Positions 33,784-43,579 of a DNA stretch of 64,000 nucleotides are shown piece by piece (position 1 is the stretch's first letter; each line of letters opens with the position of its first letter). The position numbers and the translations under genes are program-made. Under the pieces are notes generated by a model, which saw only the letters and a program-made list of their open reading frames with translations, had not been told where the DNA came from and ran no database searches. The DNA is taken from contig NZ_CP004387.1 in NCBI RefSeq assembly GCF_000299335.2, positions 1,364,001 to 1,428,000 of the forward strand, given 5' to 3'. This DNA is from Isoalcanivorax pacificus W11-5 (GTDB lineage: Bacteria; Pseudomonadota; Gammaproteobacteria; Pseudomonadales; Alcanivoracaceae).

Positions 33784-33842
33784 CCCACCGCCATAAAAAG
33801 AATCATTGTGGTGATGAACCTTTTCCAACACCCTGACAGGCC

Positions 33843-36800
33843 CTACCGTTCCGTCCGGTAAATCAGATCAATGGCCTGTTCCTCGGCGTTGGAACGCGTC
33901 TCCAGGCTCAGGCTGTTGGTCAGGGTATAGCGCAGCATCACCGTGTTCAGTGCCTCGAACAGGCCGACGCTGTAGCGCAGGTACAGCCGTGAGGACAACT
34001 GCTTGCCGAGCATCAGTGCGGTGTCCTCGAACTCCCCTTCGGTGTCCACCCCCACTTCCACGCCCAGCGTCTGGCCGAGCCGGTCGGTGATGAATTCGCC
34101 GCGCTCGATACCGTAGCGGGCGATGGCCTGCACGATCATGTTGGCATCGTTGTCGGAAGCGCGGTTCAGCGGCCGGCCGGTGAGCAGGTAGGCCATGGCC
34201 TCGGTTTCTTCCATGGCCGGTTCGGAGAATACCTGTGAGCGCGGGTCCTGCAGCGTGCCGCCGACGATCAGCCCGGCGCGCACGTCATAGGTGGTGACGT
34301 TGCGCACCGCGACGATATCCAGGCCGGGATTGTCCGGCGGCCCCTGGAAGATCAGCGTGCCGCGCTCCACGCGCAGATTCTGGCCGAAGGCGCGGTAACG
34401 GCCATCGACGATGCGTACCTCGCCGGTCAGGCGCGGTGTGCGCTCTGGCTTGTCCTCAATGCGCACACCGCCGGTGAAGCTGGCGGACAACCCGAAGCCC
34501 TCGAATGTGATTTTCTCGCCCAGTGAGACGTTGACCTCGGTGTCCACCTGCCAGGCGGACTGTTCGGTGGGGTCGGCGCTGACGATCACTTCATCGCGCG
34601 ACACCCCCACGGCCTGCTGCGGCAGTGATCGCAGTTCAAAGCGCGCCTCCGGTACCCGCAGGTCGCCGCGTACGGTGACGGTGTCGCCGCTGAGCTGGAT
34701 GCGCAGGTCCGGGTTCACCAGCACCATTGCCTCGGGCAACTGCGCAGCCTGGAAGCGTTCCCCCTGGATATGCAGTGCCACCGGCCAGGGTTGCGGGCCA
34801 CGGGTGAGCAGGGTGCCGGTGAGGGTGAGCTGGCCGGGGCCGGATTGCACGCTGCCGTGAATATCCAGTGTCCCGTCTGGCAGTGCGGTGGCGGTCATGC
34901 CGATGTCGGTGAGCATCAGGCCGAGGTCGGGAATTTCTGCGGCGCCGTCTTCCAACTGCACGCTGCCGTTGAAACGGGGTGCACTGACCGTGCCGCTGAC
35001 GCGCAGGTCGCTGCGCAGGCGACCGCCGACGTTGCGCAATTGCGGTACAAACACTTCCAGCCAGCGCAGTTCGTCCAGCGCGGCGTTGAGTTCGCCGTCG
35101 AGGCGGGTGGCGTCGCCGGCCAGTTGTGCGCTCAGCCGCGCCTCGGCGTTGTTGGCCTGGTCGAGCTGAACACGGGCATCGGCCTGCACGGTGTTGTTCT
35201 CCAGCGTGGCGTTGGCGGACAACCCTTGCCAGTGCACCCGGTACGGGTCTTCGCCGCCGCTGGAAAGCTGCATCTCGCCCTCGCTGACGGTGAGTTGTGC
35301 TTCGCCCTGGCGGCGCCGGCCGTCGTCCTGGTAGCTGGCGCGCAGGGCCAGGTCCCCGTCGAGATGGACGGCGCCGTCGGGCAGGTTGCGGGTGAACCAG
35401 GCCAGTGGCAGTTGGTGCAGGTCCAACTGAGCGCTGGTGGGGCCCTGCTGCTGCCAGTCGGCGTCGGCGCACAGGCGCCCCGCCTCGGATACCAGACAGG
35501 CCGGTGCCAGGCGGGCTGCGTCAGGGGAGGCCGCCACGGCCACGGGCTGCTCCAGCGCCCAGGTGCCGGCCAGCGGGTTGCTCACCGTCAGTGTCTGTAG
35601 CGTGCCGTCCCAGGCGCGCATCTCGGTCAGGGTGCCGCTGGCGGTGCCGGAGAGGGTGCCCTGTGGCGCACTCAAGGCCCAGTTGACGCTGTGCTGCGCG
35701 GCGCTGCCTTCACCGCGCAGGCGGACGTTGTCCAGCCGCAGCTCGCCGTCCTGCTGGAGCGTGTCGGCGTTCAGGGCCAGGCGGATGTCGGCGTCGTTGA
35801 GCGGGTTGCTGGCCGCAGCCTCCAGCGACAGGCTGGCCAGCGACCAGCCCTGGAAACCGATGGTGTTGCCGGTGAGCTGTGCGTTCAGGCGCGGCACTGT
35901 GCGGCTGCCCTGCAGGCGGGCGGTGCCGTTGAGCTGCCCGGTCAGGCCCGGCCACAGTGCGCTGAGTTGATTGGCCTGCACGGCCAGGGCCAGGTCGAGC
36001 TGGTGGTTGGCGTGGCCGCGCAGGCTGACGCGGTTGTCGCCGGCGCGCAGTTGCAGGTCGCTGTGCAGCGTCTGGTCTTCGCTCAGCGCGAAGCGGCCGC
36101 CGCCACTGACCCGGTTGCCGCGTACCGTGCCGCTGAGTTGTTCGATGACCAGTTCCAGTTCCAGCGTGCCGTCCTGCCAGTGGCCGCTAGCCTGGCTGCG
36201 CAGTTGCAGCGTGCCCGGCAGTTGCGGCACGGCCAGCGACGGGTCGAGGTCGGTCACGTTGAGAGCGACGTCCCAGCGCAGCCGGGGCGACCAGTCCACC
36301 TGGCCATGGATCTGCGCGCTGCTGCGGTCGGCCTGGATACGTGCGTCGCTGATGGCCAGGCCAGTGGTGGAACCGTGTCCCTGCAGGCTGACGGTGAGTG
36401 TTGGCAGGTCGGGCAGTGAGGTGCCGCTGTCCAGCGTCAGTGCGTAGGCGTCCGGCGTACCGTCGAGGGTCAGGGTGCCGCCCGCGACCGCCAGGGTGCG
36501 GCTGTCGGTGCCGGCTTCCGCATCAGACGGCGTGTGCACGGTGAAGGGCTGCCATTGATGGCTGAGGTGGAAACGCAGCGGCGCTTCAAAAGGCGCCAGT
36601 TCGCCTTCGGTGGTGAGCAGGACCGGGTTGCGCAGCCGGTGCGTGAGCGCAAGCCGGGCCAGATCACCTCGCAGGCGGGCTTCGCCCTGGGCCGGTGTGT
36701 CGCTGGCGAACGTCTCCTGCGCCGCTGGCGGCAGGGGCGCCTGCCAGTCCAGCCAGGCGTCCACCGGGAACGGCGACAGCAGGCTGAGGGTGCCGCCGAG

Positions 36801-37391
36801 GCTGGCCTGGTACGCGCCCTGGCTGGCCAACAGCTGCTGGAGCTGCAACTGGTGCCCGGTATCGGTACTGGCGGCCAGCAGGATACGGTCGAGTTGCACC
36901 GGCGCGCCGCCGGCCGGGGTCAGCGAAAAGCCCTGCACTTCGCCACCGGGAATGGCCAGCGTCACGGGCAGGCGAATGTCGGGTATATCTGCCAGCGTCA
37001 GGGGGCCGGTGTCGGGCGCTGGTGTGCTGTCGGTATCGTGCAATGCAATAGCCAATTGCTCGATCTTCAGCGTGGTGACGGTCACGCGGCGCTGCAGCAG
37101 TGTGGTCCAGGAGAGTGCAAGTTGCAGCCGCTCTGCCTCGATCGTCACCGCCGGCATGGCATAGTGAATGCCATACAGGTCCAGACCGTGCAGCAGGGTA
37201 CCTTCGATCTGTTCGATACGCGTCTCGCCCGGCGCAAAGCCCAGGCCCTGTTGCAGCAGCCAACGGCTGCCGTCCTCGCGCGACATCAGCAGGCCCAGCG
37301 CCAGCGGCACGGCCAGTATCACCGTGAGCAACAGCAGCAAGAGCGCCAGCAGCACCCGGCGCAGCCATTTGCCCAGCGTCATCCTGTTCAC
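33843..37391 (-). CDS. tamB: Translocation and assembly module subunit TamB
   Basis: A 1182-residue inner-membrane-anchored, periplasm-spanning protein. One N-terminal helix (about 13-33, VLLALLLLLLTVILAVPLALG) precedes a long beta-rich repeat region and the C-terminal DUF490/TamB domain (LTGEVRIVDGRYRAFGQNLRVERG, FQGPPDNPGLDI, AYLLTGRPL). It works with TamA in outer-membrane protein insertion and phospholipid transport. The GTG start overlaps the tamA stop (GTGA); a second ATG lies four codons in. Confidence 0.95.
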   Translation of the reverse strand: MNRMTLGKWLRRVLLALLLLLLTVILAVPLALGLLMSREDGSRWLLQQGLGFAPGETRIEQIEGTLLHGLDLYGIHYAMPAVTIEAERLQLALSWTTLLQRRVTVTTLKIEQLAIALHDTDSTPAPDTGPLTLADIPDIRLPVTLAIPGGEVQGFSLTPAGGAPVQLDRILLAASTDTGHQLQLQQLLASQGAYQASLGGTLSLLSPFPVDAWLDWQAPLPPAAQETFASDTPAQGEARLRGDLARLALTHRLRNPVLLTTEGELAPFEAPLRFHLSHQWQPFTVHTPSDAEAGTDSRTLAVAGGTLTLDGTPDAYALTLDSGTSLPDLPTLTVSLQGHGSTTGLAISDARIQADRSSAQIHGQVDWSPRLRWDVALNVTDLDPSLAVPQLPGTLQLRSQASGHWQDGTLELELVIEQLSGTVRGNRVSGGGRFALSEDQTLHSDLQLRAGDNRVSLRGHANHQLDLALAVQANQLSALWPGLTGQLNGTARLQGSRTVPRLNAQLTGNTIGFQGWSLASLSLEAAASNPLNDADIRLALNADTLQQDGELRLDNVRLRGEGSAAQHSVNWALSAPQGTLSGTASGTLTEMRAWDGTLQTLTVSNPLAGTWALEQPVAVAASPDAARLAPACLVSEAGRLCADADWQQQGPTSAQLDLHQLPLAWFTRNLPDGAVHLDGDLALRASYQDDGRRRQGEAQLTVSEGEMQLSSGGEDPYRVHWQGLSANATLENNTVQADARVQLDQANNAEARLSAQLAGDATRLDGELNAALDELRWLEVFVPQLRNVGGRLRSDLRVSGTVSAPRFNGSVQLEDGAAEIPDLGLMLTDIGMTATALPDGTLDIHGSVQSGPGQLTLTGTLLTRGPQPWPVALHIQGERFQAAQLPEAMVLVNPDLRIQLSGDTVTVRGDLRVPEARFELRSLPQQAVGVSRDEVIVSADPTEQSAWQVDTEVNVSLGEKITFEGFGLSASFTGGVRIEDKPERTPRLTGEVRIVDGRYRAFGQNLRVERGTLIFQGPPDNPGLDIVAVRNVTTYDVRAGLIVGGTLQDPRSQVFSEPAMEETEAMAYLLTGRPLNRASDNDANMIVQAIARYGIERGEFITDRLGQTLGVEVGVDTEGEFEDTALMLGKQLSSRLYLRYSVGLFEALNTVMLRYTLTNSLSLETRSNAEEQAIDLIYRTER

Positions 37392-39145
37392 AGGTCTGGC
37401 CCCATGCTGACGTGAATCCGGAATTCGTCGCGCTGATCGGACGGGCGCGCCACATCGAGCCGGATCGGGCCGATCGGCGAGCGCCAGCGGATGCCGACGC
37501 CGTAACCGTACACGGCCTCGAAGGTATCCAGGGTATCGAATGCGTTACCGCCGTCGATGAAAATCGCCGCGCTCCAGCTCGGCAGAAAAAGATGATCGTA
37601 CTCGACACTGCCGGTGAGCAGATGGCGGCCACCGACGACATCGCCATCGTCGTTGGTGGGCCCCAGGCTTTCATACGCGTAGCCGCGGACGCTGGCGTCG
37701 CCACCGGCAAAGAAGCGCACGGAACTGGGTAGCTCGACCAGTTCATCGGCTTCGGTGACGCCGGCATCGGCGCGGCTGATGATGCGTCCGCCGAGCAGCG
37801 GGAAGATCAGTTTGGCGCGGCCACGGAATTGCACAAAGGTGACACTGGAGGCCAGCGCCTGCTCGGCGAAACGCACCTTGCCGGACAAGTGCCAGCCATG
37901 TTGCGGGTACACGGGATGGTCGCCGCGTGTGCGTGCCAGTTCGAAACCGGGCATCAGCAGATCGGTGCGGTCGCGCACGTCGGCGACGGTAAAATATTCG
38001 CGCTCGAACTCCAGCGAGGTGGTAGCGATCCAGTTGGATTTCAGCTCGAGTTGATGCGCCACACCGAGACGATAGCGTTCGCTGTCGCTGGTGTCGGTCT
38101 CTTCGTCCCGGTAGCCGGCCGAGAAGGTGACTTTCTCGCGGTTCGGCTCAATCGGGATTTCATAGTTGAAACCGGCACCGGAGCGCACCGGCGACGCTTC
38201 CATCTCGAAGCTGTAGCGGTGGCCGCGCCGGTTCACGCGGCGGTTTTCATACCCCAGCCGCAGGCGCGGGCCGATGTCAGTGGAGAACCCGATACCGGCC
38301 ATGTAGCCGTGCTTGGCACGGGCGGTCGTGGTGGCGGCCACGGATACTCGCCGGCTTTGTGCGTCCGGCTCAGTGCTGATGCGCACATTGCCGTAGTAGC
38401 CGCTGCTGTTGAGTGATTGTTGCAGGTTGATCAACTGGCGGCTGTCGTAGGGGTCGCCGGGCACGAACGGAATGAAGCGCTGTGCCAGTTCCGGGTGCAG
38501 CACATCCTGTTCCAGCGTCACCTCCCCGAACCGGTAACGTGGCCCGCTGTCCAGGTGCAGCACGATGCGCGCCTGCTGCCGGGGCACGTCCACTTCCAGC
38601 CGGTGTGCCACCATCTGGCTGTCGAAATAGCCGCGGTCTGCGGCCAGCCGTGACAGCGTATTGCGCATCTGCTCGTAGCGATCATGGCGCAGTGGGTCAC
38701 CGGCTTTCAGGGCCGGGTTGGCCAGCACCTCGCGAAATGCCGGGTCGCTTTCTGCCGGCCCGGTCACGGTCATCTGCACCTCGCTCACGGTGACGCGCGG
38801 CCCGGTCGTGACCTGCATATCCAGCGTCCAGCAGTTGTCGGTGCGTTGCAGTCGGGTGGTCAGGGTGGGGCTGTAGTAACCCAGTGCGCGCAGCGCCGTG
38901 TCGGCGTTGCGGCGGGCGTTGCGTTGCATGGCGCGCTCGCGCCAGCTCGCCAGTTCACAGGGTTCATTGCCGATGGCCACGTGGGCCAGGATGTTGTCGC
39001 GTGGCTCGCCATCCACACCACTGAGCTGCAGCGACGGGGTGGCGGCCAGGGCGCCAGAGGTCATCAGGGTGAGCGTCAGCGCCAGCAGCAGGCGGCGCAG
39101 TGCGCAATGCCATGCGCGGACTGTCTGTAACGGAAAACCAAGCAT
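37388..39145 (-). CDS. tamA: Translocation and assembly module subunit TamA (Omp85 family)
   Basis: A 585-residue outer-membrane protein. A signal peptide (about 1-35, ending SGALAA) precedes three POTRA domains (about 40-270) and a 16-strand Omp85 barrel. The barrel includes the conserved loop-6 region FFAGGDASVRGYAYESLGP and a C-terminal strand ending in VSMGPDL. ATG 39145 gives the standard length and signal peptide; the frame continues upstream without support. First gene of tamA-tamB. Confidence 0.95.
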   Translation of the reverse strand: MLGFPLQTVRAWHCALRRLLLALTLTLMTSGALAATPSLQLSGVDGEPRDNILAHVAIGNEPCELASWRERAMQRNARRNADTALRALGYYSPTLTTRLQRTDNCWTLDMQVTTGPRVTVSEVQMTVTGPAESDPAFREVLANPALKAGDPLRHDRYEQMRNTLSRLAADRGYFDSQMVAHRLEVDVPRQQARIVLHLDSGPRYRFGEVTLEQDVLHPELAQRFIPFVPGDPYDSRQLINLQQSLNSSGYYGNVRISTEPDAQSRRVSVAATTTARAKHGYMAGIGFSTDIGPRLRLGYENRRVNRRGHRYSFEMEASPVRSGAGFNYEIPIEPNREKVTFSAGYRDEETDTSDSERYRLGVAHQLELKSNWIATTSLEFEREYFTVADVRDRTDLLMPGFELARTRGDHPVYPQHGWHLSGKVRFAEQALASSVTFVQFRGRAKLIFPLLGGRIISRADAGVTEADELVELPSSVRFFAGGDASVRGYAYESLGPTNDDGDVVGGRHLLTGSVEYDHLFLPSWSAAIFIDGGNAFDTLDTFEAVYGYGVGIRWRSPIGPIRLDVARPSDQRDEFRIHVSMGPDL

Positions 39146-39275
39146 GCCTTGCCCGCGACGCTGAATAACGAGAACGGCCATCCCGGCCGTCGGAGCACCC
39201 ATTGTATCGCTGTGAGACAAAGTATCAGCGTTTACGTTGCGGAAAAGCGTAAAAAAATCAGTGTGAAGGCGCGTG

Positions 39276-39854
39276 TCAGTGTGCCTGGCCGGATTGCCGG
39301 TCGCGGGCATAGTCACTGGCGCTGGGGCGTTTTTTCAAACGGCGTTGCAGGGTGCGGCGGTGGATGCCAAGGGTGCGCGCAGCGGCAGAGATGTTGCCGT
39401 CATGATCATCCAGCACCCGCTGGATATGTTCCCATTCCAGCCGTTCCAGCGATGGCGGGGCATCCGGCAGTAATGGCGTCTGCTCCGGCGTGTTGTCGCC
39501 CAGAGCGGCGAGAATATCGGCCAGGCTGGCCGGTTTGGTCAGGTAGTTGTGGGCGCCACGCCGGGTGGCGGCCACCGCTGAGGGAATAGAACCATAACCG
39601 GTCAGCACCAGCACCCGGCAGGCCGGGAAGCGCGCCAGGACCGGTGTGATCAGTGTCAGGCCGTTGTCGTGACCGAGATTGAGATCCAGGATGGCGGCGT
39701 CCAGCGTCGCAAGGGCGGGCAGCAGCGCCAGGCAGGCGTCCACGCTGTCGGCGGCGTGGCAGTGCCAGTCGCGGCGGCCAAGCGCACGTTGCAACTGGGT
39801 GCGCAGGGCATCGTCGTCTTCGACGATCAGAATCGAATGGGCGTGCGTGCTCAT
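39276..39854 (-). CDS. RegA/PrrA/ActR-type response regulator
   Basis: A 192-residue regulator. The receiver domain is at 1-120 with acidic pocket VEDDD (11-15), phospho-acceptor Asp57 in AILDLNLG, Thr in VLTGYGS and Lys in YLTKPAS. A Fis-type helix-turn-helix ends the protein (NISAAARTLGIHRRTLQRRLKK). This family controls redox-linked respiration. Its ATG overlaps the end of the kinase gene, so kinase and regulator are coupled. Confidence 0.92.
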   Translation of the reverse strand: MSTHAHSILIVEDDDALRTQLQRALGRRDWHCHAADSVDACLALLPALATLDAAILDLNLGHDNGLTLITPVLARFPACRVLVLTGYGSIPSAVAATRRGAHNYLTKPASLADILAALGDNTPEQTPLLPDAPPSLERLEWEHIQRVLDDHDGNISAAARTLGIHRRTLQRRLKKRPSASDYARDRQSGQAH

Positions 39855-41056
39855 GGCTGCTCCCCACGGGGCACGCGGATGCGCGCCTGGGTCCACTGTC
39901 GGTCGAAATCCAGTTCCAGTGTAGCGCCGAGTGCGGCGAGGCTGGTCTCCACCAGCGCAAGGCCAATGCCCAGGCCTTCGCGTTCACGTTGCCCGTCACC
40001 GCGCGGGCCATCGTCGCTGATCTGGATCAGCAGGCCGTTGCTGTCCTGGTCGCAGGCGATATCCAGGTGCGTGGCGCCGGCATCGCAGGCGTTATAGCCG
40101 AGATTGGCCAGCACGCGCTGCCAGGTGCCGCGCTGGCGCAATAGCGGGTCCAGCGGGCCTTGCCAGCGCACGGTGAGGGTGGGCGCCAGATGCCGCAGGG
40201 TCAGTGCCAGTTCGCCGGTCAATACGGACAGCGCGCAGGGTGGCTCCGCCTGGGCGGCGGTTTCCGGCGCCGGGCGCAGCAGGGCACTGATGCGCCGTGC
40301 CAGCGCGCCGATCTGTTGCGCGTCCTCGCGGCTGTGGGCCGGCAGGCCGGTGTCCTCGGCCAGTGATTCGCTCAGCAACAGCAGGGTGGAGAGCGGCGTG
40401 TTCAGTTCATGGGCACGGTCGGCCAGCGTGGCGCCGACCTGATACATGCGTTCGCGCTGCAGCGCCAGATTGAGCGCCGTGCCCTGGCTGCGCAATTCCC
40501 GCTGCTGGGCTTGCCGCAACAGTTGCCCGAGTATGGTCAGCACAGCGGCCACGGCAGAAAACGCCAGCCACATGCCCAGGCCATGGTCGGGGTGGATTTC
40601 GTTGGTCAGCGCGTGCAGGTGGCTGTGATGGCTGGGGACCAGATGCCAGTGCAGCGTCAGGCCATAGCCACCGATGGCGATGGCCGATTGCAGCAGGCTC
40701 ACCGGCAGCGGCAGCGCCAGTGCGGCCAGCAGCACCGGCAGCAGCAGATAGAAGGCGATCGGGTTGGCCGAGCCGCCCAATTGATGCAGCAGGGCCAGAA
40801 ACAGTAACTGGTCGATCAATACTTCCAGCCCGCACAACCACCACTGCCAGCGTACCGGACGGTTGCGCGTCAGCAGGAACAGCAGCGACGGCAGCCACAA
40901 CAGCACCAGCCACAAGGCCACCTGCACGCTCGGCAAGGGCGAAGCTGCGCGCAGGTCGGCGAGCAGATACAGCAATGCCAGGGCAGTCACCAGACTGCCG
41001 CGCAGGAATACCAGGCGGCGGCGCCAGGCACGCGGGTCTTGCCAGCTTGAAGTCAT
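39851..41056 (-). CDS. RegB/PrrB-type redox sensor histidine kinase
   Basis: A 401-residue kinase with six membrane helices in residues 1-185. The quinone-site motif GGSANP is at 94-99 (family form GGxxNPF). The H-box ADRAHELNTPLSTLLLL contains phospho-acceptor His216, followed by the N-box NLGYNACDAG and the glycine-rich ISDDGPRGDG and GLGIGLALVE. There is no cysteine near the H-box at the position of the RegB redox cysteine, so sensing may rely on the quinone site. It pairs with the adjacent RegA-type regulator. Confidence 0.9.
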   Translation of the reverse strand: MTSSWQDPRAWRRRLVFLRGSLVTALALLYLLADLRAASPLPSVQVALWLVLLWLPSLLFLLTRNRPVRWQWWLCGLEVLIDQLLFLALLHQLGGSANPIAFYLLLPVLLAALALPLPVSLLQSAIAIGGYGLTLHWHLVPSHHSHLHALTNEIHPDHGLGMWLAFSAVAAVLTILGQLLRQAQQRELRSQGTALNLALQRERMYQVGATLADRAHELNTPLSTLLLLSESLAEDTGLPAHSREDAQQIGALARRISALLRPAPETAAQAEPPCALSVLTGELALTLRHLAPTLTVRWQGPLDPLLRQRGTWQRVLANLGYNACDAGATHLDIACDQDSNGLLIQISDDGPRGDGQREREGLGIGLALVETSLAALGATLELDFDRQWTQARIRVPRGEQP

Positions 41057-41146
41057 CGGCGGCTTATCGGCTCATGAAGCCGTCTATTGTAGCGATCACG
41101 CGCGCGGAGGGGGTGTGGCAAATTGTCCTGTCTGCTGATCCTGCAT

Positions 41147-41767
41147 TCAGCCCGGCAGGGTGGCGCGGCCATAGAGCACTTCGGCCATCAGGCCGGGCAG
41201 GGCCGGGTGGCGCCAGTGGCGGGTGTCGTTGAGATCGAAACCATGCCGGTGCAGCAGTGCTGCGGTATCGCGGGTCAGTTCGCAGCCACAGGCCAGCCGG
41301 CGCCACACCGGGTTGATGCCCCGTTGCAGACGCCGCAGGCCATGCCGGTGGCTGGCGACATGTTCCAGCACCAGCACCGTACCGCCCGGACGCAGCACGC
41401 GCGCGATCTCGGCGGCGGCAGCCTCGGTGTCGGGGATGGTGCAGAACACCAGGCAGGCGACCACGCTGTCGAAGTGGTCATCGGGGTAAGGCAGCGCTTC
41501 AGCGCCGGCTTTCACCAGCGTGAAGCGTTGCGGGTCCGGCAGGCTGGCGGCGCGGTCACGGGCCAGGCGCAACAGCGCTGGCGTCGGTTCAATGCCGTGT
41601 ATTTCGGTGGCCGCAGCGGTGTAGCTGGGAAAGTTGGCGCCCGTGCCGACGCCCAGTTCCAGCACGCGACCGCTGGCCTGGGCCAGCAGTTCGCGGCGGG
41701 TGCGTTCCAGTGGGCGCGTGGCCCAGTCCAGCAGGGGAGGGAAGATATGGTCTTCGTACCAGCCCAA
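41147..41767 (-). CDS. Class I SAM-dependent methyltransferase
   Basis: A 206-residue methyltransferase with motif I VLELGVGTGANFPSY (about 35-49), the acidic strand-2 end GIEPTP, DDHFDSVVACLVFCTI and the post-motif LRPGGTVLVLEHV. It resembles the METTL7/UbiE-like branch that acts on thiols or small lipophilic substrates. The substrate is unassigned. The start is 2 bp from the end of the upstream gene on the same strand, so they are likely cotranscribed. Confidence 0.85.
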   Translation of the reverse strand: MGWYEDHIFPPLLDWATRPLERTRRELLAQASGRVLELGVGTGANFPSYTAAATEIHGIEPTPALLRLARDRAASLPDPQRFTLVKAGAEALPYPDDHFDSVVACLVFCTIPDTEAAAAEIARVLRPGGTVLVLEHVASHRHGLRRLQRGINPVWRRLACGCELTRDTAALLHRHGFDLNDTRHWRHPALPGLMAEVLYGRATLPG

Positions 41768-41769
41768 TG

Positions 41770-42996
41770 TCAGTGCTCCTGTGGTGGCAACGCGTATTTC
41801 TCCGGGTGCTCCATCATGTCCATGGTGAGCGGCGCTGTCATCACATTGGTCAGGTTGCGGTCGGTAACGCGGCTGAAGCGGCGGCGCTGACGTTCAAAGG
41901 AACGGAAGCTGCGGTACTGTTCGTCGAACAGACGCACTTCCTGCAGCCGTTTGAAGGCATACATGGTATCCAGTGCGTCCATCGACCAGGCCGGTGTGTA
42001 GCGGGTGGCGCGGGCCAGGTAGTCGTAGGCCTGGTTCAGGTCGCGTTTGCGGCTCATGTAGATCAGCGCGTTGGCGTACTCATAGTTGAGAATCGGAATA
42101 TCCGGCGCCATTTCGAATGCCTTGCCGAACGATTCATCCACCACCGTGCTGCGAGCGCCGTAGGTAATACGGCCCGTGGCGCGCCCGACGCGGCGCATGA
42201 TCCCGGCATCGACGCCGGCGCGGAAGGCGTGGCCCAGCGGGTGGTCGGGGATCAGTTCCACCACCTCTTCGGCACCGCCCTTGATCTTGCCAATATAGCG
42301 GCGGAACACGATCACCGGCACCGGTGATTCCTCGGCGATACGGGCCAGGGCATAGGCATAGCCGAGCTTGGTGAAGGCGACGATCTCGGCGGCGATCGGG
42401 TCGTCCTCCGCGCGTTCCAGGATGTGGAAATGCTCGCGCACCTTGTTGGCCACATCCTGCAGCATCATGTATTTGTCGCTTTGCCGCTCAGTCAGATAGA
42501 TCGCCTGAAGTATCTGCGCGAACATCGCCGGGTACAGGCCGATCACGCCGAGCTTCATGCCTTCCTCGCGGGCCTGTTGCAGGTCGCCGCGCAGGAACAG
42601 GCGCCAGACGTGGATGTTCTTCTGGCTGAAATCCTCGAAGTCGCCGTTGAAGGCCTCCACGCCCTCGACGATCTCCGGATAGTTGGAAATCATGTACTCC
42701 AGATAGTCCGCCGACGGAAACGGCGCACGGATACCCACCATGAATTCATCCCAGCGTGCCTCGATCTGCTCCGGCGTGTAGTCGAAGAAGGCAGTGTTGA
42801 ACGGCACCTTCGGCCATTCGCGCAGGAAGATGCGCTCGTCCACGGGGATGTCTTCGTAGGAAAGCTCCTCCGGTGTTACTTCGTCCATTTCGTCGATGTT
42901 CTCATCGTCATCGACTGCGTGGGCATTCAGGGAGAGCAGGCAGGTGAACAGCAGGACGAGCCAGAAAGGTCTGGCGGCCGGGTGGGCTGATTTCAT
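41770..42996 (-). CDS. Exported protein of unknown function with helical repeats
   Basis: A 408-residue protein with a Sec signal peptide (about 1-27, LLSLNAHA), then a very acidic stretch (DDDENIDEMDEVTPEELSYED), then an all-helical region with TPR-like periodicity (for example ARWDEFMVGIRAPFPS, YPAMFAQILQAIYLTERQSD, and YEYANALIYMSRKRDLNQAY around 325-345). No family recognised. A periplasmic scaffold role is a guess. First of a two-gene unit with the methyltransferase. Confidence 0.75.
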   Translation of the reverse strand: MKSAHPAARPFWLVLLFTCLLSLNAHAVDDDENIDEMDEVTPEELSYEDIPVDERIFLREWPKVPFNTAFFDYTPEQIEARWDEFMVGIRAPFPSADYLEYMISNYPEIVEGVEAFNGDFEDFSQKNIHVWRLFLRGDLQQAREEGMKLGVIGLYPAMFAQILQAIYLTERQSDKYMMLQDVANKVREHFHILERAEDDPIAAEIVAFTKLGYAYALARIAEESPVPVIVFRRYIGKIKGGAEEVVELIPDHPLGHAFRAGVDAGIMRRVGRATGRITYGARSTVVDESFGKAFEMAPDIPILNYEYANALIYMSRKRDLNQAYDYLARATRYTPAWSMDALDTMYAFKRLQEVRLFDEQYRSFRSFERQRRRFSRVTDRNLTNVMTAPLTMDMMEHPEKYALPPQEH

Positions 42997-43235
42997 ATCG
43001 GCACTCGTTATTATCCGGATTGTTCTTATTGGTTATGACACCGCAAGTCCAAGCCTGAACATTGCCATATTACTGCCGCATTTGAACAGGCCGCTGCGTC
43101 AGCCATTGCTGGCGCGAACGTACCGCTGACAAACGGGAGGCGGGGAAATCAGGGACTTATCGCCGGGCCGCGTGGCCATGCGGCCACGCTTTGCGACGGA
43201 TGGTGCCGGGAGGGGGCGGACGACGGTGCCGCAGG

Positions 43236-43529
43236 TCAGCCGCCGTGGCGCTGCAGGATGTCCAGATACGTGGCGGACTGGGCGTGTGTGGCAACGATAT
43301 CGGCCAGGCTGTGGCCCTGCGGGTCACGGGCGGCGACGTTGCGACCGGCCTCGCTGAAAAAACGGACGAAACGCTCGAAGTCCTCTTCGCGCAGGCTGCG
43401 ATAGGCGCGTTGCAGGGCGTGGAAGTCGGCATCCACACCGGATTCCGGCATGCTGTCGAGAAACACCCGGATCTGGTCGTCGGTCATCGGCTCGCCGATG
43501 ACTTTCTTTTTGTCTTTGCGCTCGCTCAT
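43236..43529 (-). CDS. PA4642-family protein
   Basis: A 97-residue charged cytosolic protein. It opens with KDKKKVIGEPMTDDQIRVFL and continues with ADFHALQRAYRSLREEDFERF, the pattern of the PA4642 family of pseudomonads and relatives. Family function is unknown. The C-terminal half resembles a single ankyrin-like helix pair (DPQGHSLADIVATHAQS). It ends 39 bp upstream of a GC hairpin with no T-tract (43170-43189). Confidence 0.75.
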   Translation of the reverse strand: MSERKDKKKVIGEPMTDDQIRVFLDSMPESGVDADFHALQRAYRSLREEDFERFVRFFSEAGRNVAARDPQGHSLADIVATHAQSATYLDILQRHGG

Positions 43530-43579
43530 CTGGGTCTCCTGCTCGGGGGCGCGATTATCCCCGCGTCAGGGCGCCTTTT

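Noticed and set aside
43170-43189. GC hairpin as terminator of the PA4642-family gene
   Set aside because: Perfect 8-bp stem but no T-tract on either strand; not reported as a terminator.
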